A DNA stretch of 64,000 nt from Lysinibacillus timonensis (GTDB lineage: Bacteria > Bacillota > Bacilli > Bacillales_A > Planococcaceae): positions 1,434,001 to 1,498,000 of the forward strand of contig NZ_LT985980.1 in assembly GCF_900291985.1 (NCBI RefSeq), read 5' to 3'. Made by a program: the position numbers and the translations under genes. This document shows positions 59,639-64,000 of the stretch, piece by piece. Each line of letters begins with the position of its first letter. Position 1 is the first letter of the stretch. Under the pieces are notes generated by a model, which was not told where the DNA came from, ran no database searches, and was given only the letters and a program-made list of their open reading frames with translations.

Positions 59639-60136
59639 ATGACAATTGGTGAGCAGCTTCGGAAATTGAGAAAAAAGCAAAAAATGACATTAAAAACTCT
59701 TTCTGAGAAAACAGGTGTAACGATTAGTTTCCTTTCTCAAGTTGAACGAAACAAATGTAATGTCACATTAGAATCTTTAAGAAAAATTAGTGATGCCCTA
59801 CATGTTAATCCAAGTATATTTTTTGCAAAGTCTAATCATGATACTTCACATCATAATTTCCCATTTATTTATGAGGATTTGTCCTGTAATATTCAAGGTG
59901 CCACATTCCATCCAATGTTAGTAACATTGAAACCTAAAGAAAATCAAGGTAATGAATTTACTCACTTAGGTTATGAATTTATTTTTGTCCTATCTGGTAT
60001 CTTAACAATTTCCATTGAAGGCCATGTCTTTGAACTAAAAGAAAACGAATCCATGATGTTTGAGTCTAGTAAATTACATTACTGGTGGAATAATAGTCAG
60101 TCAGATGTTCGATTTTTACTAGTCTCAGCTTTATAA
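59639..60136 (+). CDS. XRE-family regulator with cupin domain
   Basis: A 165-aa regulator: N-terminal HTH (IGEQLRKLRKKQKMTLKTLSEKTGVTISFLSQVERNKCNVTLESLRKISDAL, about 3-55) and C-terminal cupin (VTLKPKENQGNEFTHLGYEFIFVLSGILTISIEGHVFELKENESMMFESSKLHYWWN). Such proteins (PuuR type) bind an amino-acid or amine ligand in the cupin. The start at 59639 follows GAGGGTG. Divergent from the MHS/OCD pair, which it probably controls. Confidence 0.9.
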   Translation: MTIGEQLRKLRKKQKMTLKTLSEKTGVTISFLSQVERNKCNVTLESLRKISDALHVNPSIFFAKSNHDTSHHNFPFIYEDLSCNIQGATFHPMLVTLKPKENQGNEFTHLGYEFIFVLSGILTISIEGHVFELKENESMMFESSKLHYWWNNSQSDVRFLLVSAL

Positions 60137-60146
60137 ATAAATAATA

Positions 60147-60184
60147 AATCCCAATAATAAGGTTTCCTCCTTACTATTGGGATT
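60147..60184. terminator. Bidirectional terminator between XRE-cupin gene and ecsB
   Basis: AATCCCAATAATAAGG and CCTTACTATTGGGATT form a 15-bp stem with one mismatch around TTTCCT; T/A-rich on both sides. Confidence 0.85.
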
Positions 60185-60189
60185 TTCTG

Positions 60190-61386
60190 TTATCTTTTAA
60201 TTGGATCTTTTGTAAGATTATACGTAAGTTCACTCACTAGGAAAATGACAATCGGTGGTAAGTAAAACAATGGTTGTCCGATTGAGCAACCTAAAACAAT
60301 GATTGCTTGTAGGAAAACAACAGTACGTATTAATTTCTGAACTGCTTTCGTTCGTTGATTTGGATTTACCGGAAATAGCATATCCATACGAAATTCTTTT
60401 GAAGATAATAATGCATATTTCAACTGAATAGTTGTTGCAAAAGATAATGCTGCCGAGATAATTAGTATAACAATAGGGATATGAACAAACGCTGCTACAA
60501 GTGCAGATATCGCTGTAAGTCTCACCCATAAGTAAAAATGGTCATCCGTTCGAGTAAATGTACGGAAAACTAAATAACCTTGAGTATTGTTTTTTGTATA
60601 TGGTACTAAAAGATATAAAAAACCTAACCATGCTCTGCGGTGCATACCACCTCTCAAATGTGGAACATCTGTAAAATAATTTGCAAACCGATAGAAGCCC
60701 ATCATTCGATTTTGTTCTAATTTGACAAAGTGTTCATACGGAATAGGTTGCTCACTCACACTTTTTTTCCATGTAATGTTATAGAAGACAAATAAAACAA
60801 CATAAATAATTGTTAATATATAGTTTTCTGAAAGTATTGTTTGTATCGCTAAAATAGAAAAAATGACTCGGACTAGCCGATCTAGTAGAACCCATTTCCC
60901 TCTTAATGCATATCTAAAATGAAACTCAATTTGTACATTGAAATATTTTAGAATAATTACTAACGCTAATCCTAGCCAAATTTGAGATGGTAAAAGTTCT
61001 GTTACCTTATTTAATAATGGAATTCCAATAATATACGCTACTGAAACAAGTCCGACTTGTGACCAGAAAGTCCAATTTAGAGCTTTTCTAAAGTAATATC
61101 CCATTTTTGTTTCTAACGGCAATAAATACACCTGATCCGGTTCCCGTAACAAAGTGATTGGTCGACTAAAACCTAATAATGCTCCTACGATACCTGCAAT
61201 TAACCACTCTGCTGGAAAGCTACTTTCTACTACTTTTAACCATTCGCTATATTGGTAACCGACTGCCCCTACAACAAACACCATGACTAATGCTAAGTGA
61301 CCAGTAAAAACAAACCGCATATATTTTTGTACTTCATTGATATAATGGTGGAATCGTTTCGACCAGACATTTGACAAATTATTCAT
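60190..61386 (-). CDS. ecsB: ABC transporter permease EcsB
   Basis: A 398-aa membrane protein with several hydrophobic segments in two groups and a central conserved region (HLRGGMHRRAWLGFLYLLVPYTKNNTQGYLVFRTFTRTDD). EcsB pairs with EcsA in an ABC transporter that affects protein secretion, regulated intramembrane proteolysis and competence in B. subtilis; its substrate is linked to peptide pheromone export/clearance. It overlaps ecsA by 8 bp. Confidence 0.93.
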   Translation of the reverse strand: MNNLSNVWSKRFHHYINEVQKYMRFVFTGHLALVMVFVVGAVGYQYSEWLKVVESSFPAEWLIAGIVGALLGFSRPITLLREPDQVYLLPLETKMGYYFRKALNWTFWSQVGLVSVAYIIGIPLLNKVTELLPSQIWLGLALVIILKYFNVQIEFHFRYALRGKWVLLDRLVRVIFSILAIQTILSENYILTIIYVVLFVFYNITWKKSVSEQPIPYEHFVKLEQNRMMGFYRFANYFTDVPHLRGGMHRRAWLGFLYLLVPYTKNNTQGYLVFRTFTRTDDHFYLWVRLTAISALVAAFVHIPIVILIISAALSFATTIQLKYALLSSKEFRMDMLFPVNPNQRTKAVQKLIRTVVFLQAIIVLGCSIGQPLFYLPPIVIFLVSELTYNLTKDPIKR

Positions 61387-62119
61387 TGTCTTGCTCCTTT
61401 GTCATTGCAATGTACAAATCGTCAAGTGTTGCATGAGGCATTTTAAATGCCCTTCTTAAGTCATCCATTGTCCCTTGTGCTCGGACACGTCCTTCATGAA
61501 GTAAAATAATGCGATCACAATGTTTCTCAGCAGTTGACAATATATGGGTTGACATTAACACTGAGCTACCAGCTTTTTTCTTCTCATCCATTTGATCAAG
61601 TAACGATTGAATTCCTAAAGGATCTAGCCCTACGAAAGGTTCATCAATGATATATAGAAGTGGATCTACTAAAAATGCACACATGATCATCACTTTTTGT
61701 CTCATCCCTTTTGAAAAATGAGAAGGAAACCAATTTAGTCGCTTTTCCATTCGGAACTCTTTTAACAGTCCTTCAGCTCGTGACTTCATTGTCTTTTCAT
61801 CGATTCCATACGCCATGGCAGTTAGTTCTAGATGTTCTTTTAATGTCAATTCGTCATACAATACGGGTGTTTCAGGAATGTAAGAGAAAGATGAGCGATA
61901 CGTATCTATATCTTCCTTTAAGGTAACTCCATTAATACTAATTTCACCTTGTTGAGGTAAAAGTGTACCGATTATGTGTTTGATAGTTGTACTTTTACCT
62001 GCACCATTTAAGCCGATTAACCCAACTAGTTCCCCTTTTTCAATTGTAAAAGATAGATCTTTAATAACTGGTTTTCTTGTATAACCGCCAGTTACATCTT
62101 TTAGTTCTAACACTGCCAT
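61379..62119 (-). CDS. ecsA: ABC transporter ATP-binding protein EcsA
   Basis: A 246-aa ATPase: Walker A GLNGAGKST, Q-loop YIPETPVLYDELT, signature HFSKGMRQKVMIMCAFL, Walker B LYIIDEPFVGLDP, switch STHILSTAE. First gene of ecsAB, divergent from hit as in B. subtilis. No ecsC follows. Confidence 0.95.
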   Translation of the reverse strand: MAVLELKDVTGGYTRKPVIKDLSFTIEKGELVGLIGLNGAGKSTTIKHIIGTLLPQQGEISINGVTLKEDIDTYRSSFSYIPETPVLYDELTLKEHLELTAMAYGIDEKTMKSRAEGLLKEFRMEKRLNWFPSHFSKGMRQKVMIMCAFLVDPLLYIIDEPFVGLDPLGIQSLLDQMDEKKKAGSSVLMSTHILSTAEKHCDRIILLHEGRVRAQGTMDDLRRAFKMPHATLDDLYIAMTKEQDNE

Positions 62120-62233
62120 AAATTATGTCACTCCTATTCTAATTTCCAGTTTAACAAAAAATGTGAATGTAATCAGTTTTCATATGCTAAACTTATACCA
62201 TATAACAAAACTTGTCATGAGAGGATGTTTTTT

Positions 62234-62659
62234 ATGTCTGATTGTATTTTCTGTAAAATCATTGATGGCACTATTCCAAGTACAAAAATTTATGAAGATG
62301 AGCACGTTTACGCATTTATGGATGTTGCACCTTTAACAAAAGGACATACTCTTTTAGTTCCTAAACAACATGTTAAAGATTTATTTGAAATGTCTGAAGA
62401 TGTTGCTAGAAACCTATATGCAGTGGCACCAAAAATCGCTAACGCAATTAAAGTAGCATTTAGTCCCGCTGGCATGAATACAATTAATAATAACGGCTCA
62501 TTTGCAGGTCAAACGGTTTTCCATTACCATCTGCACTTCATTCCTCGATATGATGAGACAGATGGTTTAAAATTCAAATGGGAAACAAAACAAAGCGAAT
62601 TCACTCCAGATGTACTAAGTAGTGTAGCAAAACAAATAAGAGAAAATCTAAATGCTTAA
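62234..62659 (+). CDS. hit: HIT-family protein Hit
   Basis: A 141-aa histidine-triad protein with the HxHxH motif in FHYHLHFIPRYD and the N-terminal zinc Cys in CIFCKII. HIT proteins hydrolyse nucleoside phosphoramidates or dinucleotides. The start at 62234 (MSDCIF) follows AGAGG; the upstream ATG is within the ribosome site. Location opposite ecsAB is conserved in Bacillus. Confidence 0.95.
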   Translation: MSDCIFCKIIDGTIPSTKIYEDEHVYAFMDVAPLTKGHTLLVPKQHVKDLFEMSEDVARNLYAVAPKIANAIKVAFSPAGMNTINNNGSFAGQTVFHYHLHFIPRYDETDGLKFKWETKQSEFTPDVLSSVAKQIRENLNA

Positions 62660-62754
62660 AAAGTAGTAGTAACTTTTTATACTATTCTATTAATTTAGGT
62701 TGCAAATTATTTCTATTAAGTTTAAAATCATGAATATATTTCGCTAACGGTTAT

Positions 62755-62802
62755 GAGAACACGTTAGGAAATGGTGAGCTAGAAAAGAAGAGGAGAGATG
62801 AG
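62755..62802 (+). promoter_or_regulatory. Candidate TRAP-binding site over the trpP ribosome site
   Basis: NAG triplets occur at 62755, 62765, 62776, 62780, 62785, 62790, 62795 and 62800; the last five are exactly 5 nt apart. In B. subtilis, tryptophan-bound TRAP (MtrB) binds such (G/U)AG repeats over the trpP Shine-Dalgarno and blocks translation. The middle triplets are less regular and one is AAG. Confidence 0.55.
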
Positions 62803-62804
62803 AA

Positions 62805-63332
62805 TTGAATACGAAAAATCTTGTTTTAATGGCACTATTAGTTGGAGTGGGTACTGTATTGTACTTTGTAATCCCTGGTTACGGTAACGGAATGAAGCCA
62901 GATTTTATGTTAACCATGATGTTTATAGGAATCTTTTTATTCCCTACATTTAAAGAAGCATTCTTGTTAGCTATTGCGACTGGTGTATTGTCAGGATTAT
63001 TTACAACATTCCCCGGCGGATTAGTACCAAATATTATTGATAAAGCTATTACTGGATTAATATTTTTAATTGTTGTCTTAGCTTTAAAATCCCTAACTAA
63101 AAATGTTATTATTGGTGCAGTATTAGTAGGTTTAGGAACGATTTTATCAGGAATCATTTTCTTAACTTCCGCATTATTAATTGGCGGTTTACCTGATGCG
63201 TTCAATGTATTATTCACAATTGTAGTATTACCAGCAGTTGCAATGAATGCTGTTGCATTTATCATTATCTATCCAATCATTACAAACATTTTAAAACGTT
63301 CAAAATTTAAAACAGCAGTTACAACTGCATAA
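62805..63332 (+). CDS. trpP: Tryptophan transporter TrpP (YhaG-like)
   Basis: A 175-aa membrane protein with five or six hydrophobic segments (NLVLMALLVGVGTVLYFVIPGYGNGMKPDFMLTMMFIGIFLFP at the N-terminus). It matches the TrpP family, which takes up tryptophan and is distantly related to ECF substrate-binding components. It uses a TTG start behind AGGAG. Position between hit and yhaH is the same as in B. subtilis. Likely translational control by TRAP through the NAG repeats just upstream. Confidence 0.9.
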   Translation: MNTKNLVLMALLVGVGTVLYFVIPGYGNGMKPDFMLTMMFIGIFLFPTFKEAFLLAIATGVLSGLFTTFPGGLVPNIIDKAITGLIFLIVVLALKSLTKNVIIGAVLVGLGTILSGIIFLTSALLIGGLPDAFNVLFTIVVLPAVAMNAVAFIIIYPIITNILKRSKFKTAVTTA

Positions 63333-63349
63333 AAATATTCTGACTTATA

Positions 63350-63396
63350 GAAGTTATCCACTATCGTTTAGAAATGATAGTAGATAACTTCTTTTT
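63350..63396 (+). terminator. trpP terminator
   Basis: GAAGTTATCCACTATC and GATAGTAGATAACTTC (one mismatch) around GTTTAGAAAT, then TTTTTC. Confidence 0.9.
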
Positions 63397-63491
63397 CATT
63401 TATTTAATTATTCGTTATTATAGAAGTAGAACTGTCTTGGATTATAAAATTGAGAGAAATACACATATTAATTTAATAAGGAGATGAGGTT

Positions 63492-63857
63492 ATGAAAGCA
63501 AAAACATTTATATTAGGTGTAACTGCAGGAATTATTGGTGGAATTACAACTGCTATTTTAACAACACCACAATCAGGAGAACAATTAAGATTAACAATCG
63601 CTCAAAATGCTAGAACAACAAAATCAAATCTAAACGAAATAAAGAGACAAGGCTCCACTGTTTTGCAATCCGTGAAACAATTTAAAAATGAAGCGAAAAA
63701 TAATATACCAGAAATAATATCCGAATTAAAATCGTCAATTGATAAATTTACTCAAGAAATCGAACCGGATACAGTAAAACTAAAACAAGAAATAGATAAA
63801 TTACAGAATTCTATTGTAGAAATCGAGAATAATTTAAACGATTTAAGTAAAAAGTAA
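63492..63857 (+). CDS. yhaH: YtxH-domain protein (YhaH-like)
   Basis: A 121-aa protein with one N-terminal hydrophobic segment (FILGVTAGIIGGITTAILTTP) and the YtxH pattern TTPQSGEQLR, followed by a long charged helix likely to form a coiled coil. In B. subtilis yhaH is a YtxH-type gene in the hit/trpP neighbourhood; function is unknown, with expression often tied to general stress. GGAGATGAG lies before the ATG. 63858-64000 after it holds no complete feature. Confidence 0.85.
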   Translation: MKAKTFILGVTAGIIGGITTAILTTPQSGEQLRLTIAQNARTTKSNLNEIKRQGSTVLQSVKQFKNEAKNNIPEIISELKSSIDKFTQEIEPDTVKLKQEIDKLQNSIVEIENNLNDLSKK

Positions 63858-64000
63858 ATCTTTATCAATAGTCAAAAGTAAGAAATACTACCTAATAGTA
63901 CCTTTGATTTCATCAAAAAAACATCATATTATACGGATAGGTTAACAATTTTTAATCGAAATTCAATTGTTTAATTTTTCTAACTTTAAACTTTTTTCTT

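Overview
The window is an AT-rich chromosomal segment from a spore-forming member of the Bacillales. It looks closest to the Planococcaceae/Caryophanaceae side (Lysinibacillus/Solibacillus-like); this placement is inferred from gene content, not computed. Supporting signs are a CotF-type coat protein, Crh with Gln15, HprK, a CtsR box at clpP, the HemE-HemH-HemY-HmoB block, EcsAB-Hit-TrpP-YhaH synteny, the short HisG plus HisZ pair, and AGGAGG-type ribosome binding sites. Most genes lie on the minus strand. || Layout. 1-5.0 kb is a mobile island downstream of ssrA: a group II intron (cut by the window edge), a Fic/antitoxin pair and an IS21-family element with a fused IstA-IstB protein. 5.1-10.2 kb is the conserved ssrA-smpB-rnr-est-secG block (trans-translation, RNA decay, secretion). 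10.5-12.7 kb holds a BASS-family transporter and a NERD-domain protein. 12.7-13.96 kb is a 93-bp minisatellite. 14.2-20.7 kb is the lower glycolytic cluster gap-pgk-tpiA-gpmI-eno with a glutaredoxin-like gene where cggR would be expected. 20.8-23.2 kb has a coat protein gene, a hairpin-rich gap, tRNA-Arg and clpP. 23.3-29.8 kb is the crh-whiA-yvcK-rapZ-nudix cluster followed by trxB and a TPR gene. 30.1-35.9 kb is a compact histidine operon hisZGDBHF(IE) without hisA. 36.1-37.6 kb is a 52-bp minisatellite of about 29 units. 38.0-41.0 kb is hprK-lgt-ppaX-yvoF. 41.2-43.4 kb has a lipoprotein cytochrome c and an acyl-CoA synthetase. 43.4-47.8 kb is a Bce-type two-component/ABC resistance module. 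48.1-48.8 kb has a YhfH-like mini-protein gene and a 148-bp palindromic repeat array. 48.9-52.4 kb is a four-gene operon (beta-propeller lipoprotein, response regulator, histidine kinase, YtkA-like lipoprotein). 52.6-56.8 kb is haem synthesis (hemEHY) and a divergent haem monooxygenase. 57.1-60.1 kb is an ornithine-cyclodeaminase-like enzyme and MHS transporter divergent from an XRE-cupin regulator. 60.2-63.9 kb is ecsAB, hit, trpP and yhaH. || How the parts work together. Most of the window is core metabolism and quality control: glycolysis (gap to eno) with the HprK/Crh carbon-control proteins, ribosome rescue (ssrA, smpB, rnr), proteolysis (clpP under CtsR) and histidine synthesis. Accessory content is limited to the ssrA-proximal island, the Bce-like module, the propeller operon and the OCD/MHS module. 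The least explained features are three unrelated intergenic repeat arrays, of which the 52-bp array shows strand-specific RNA-hairpin potential.
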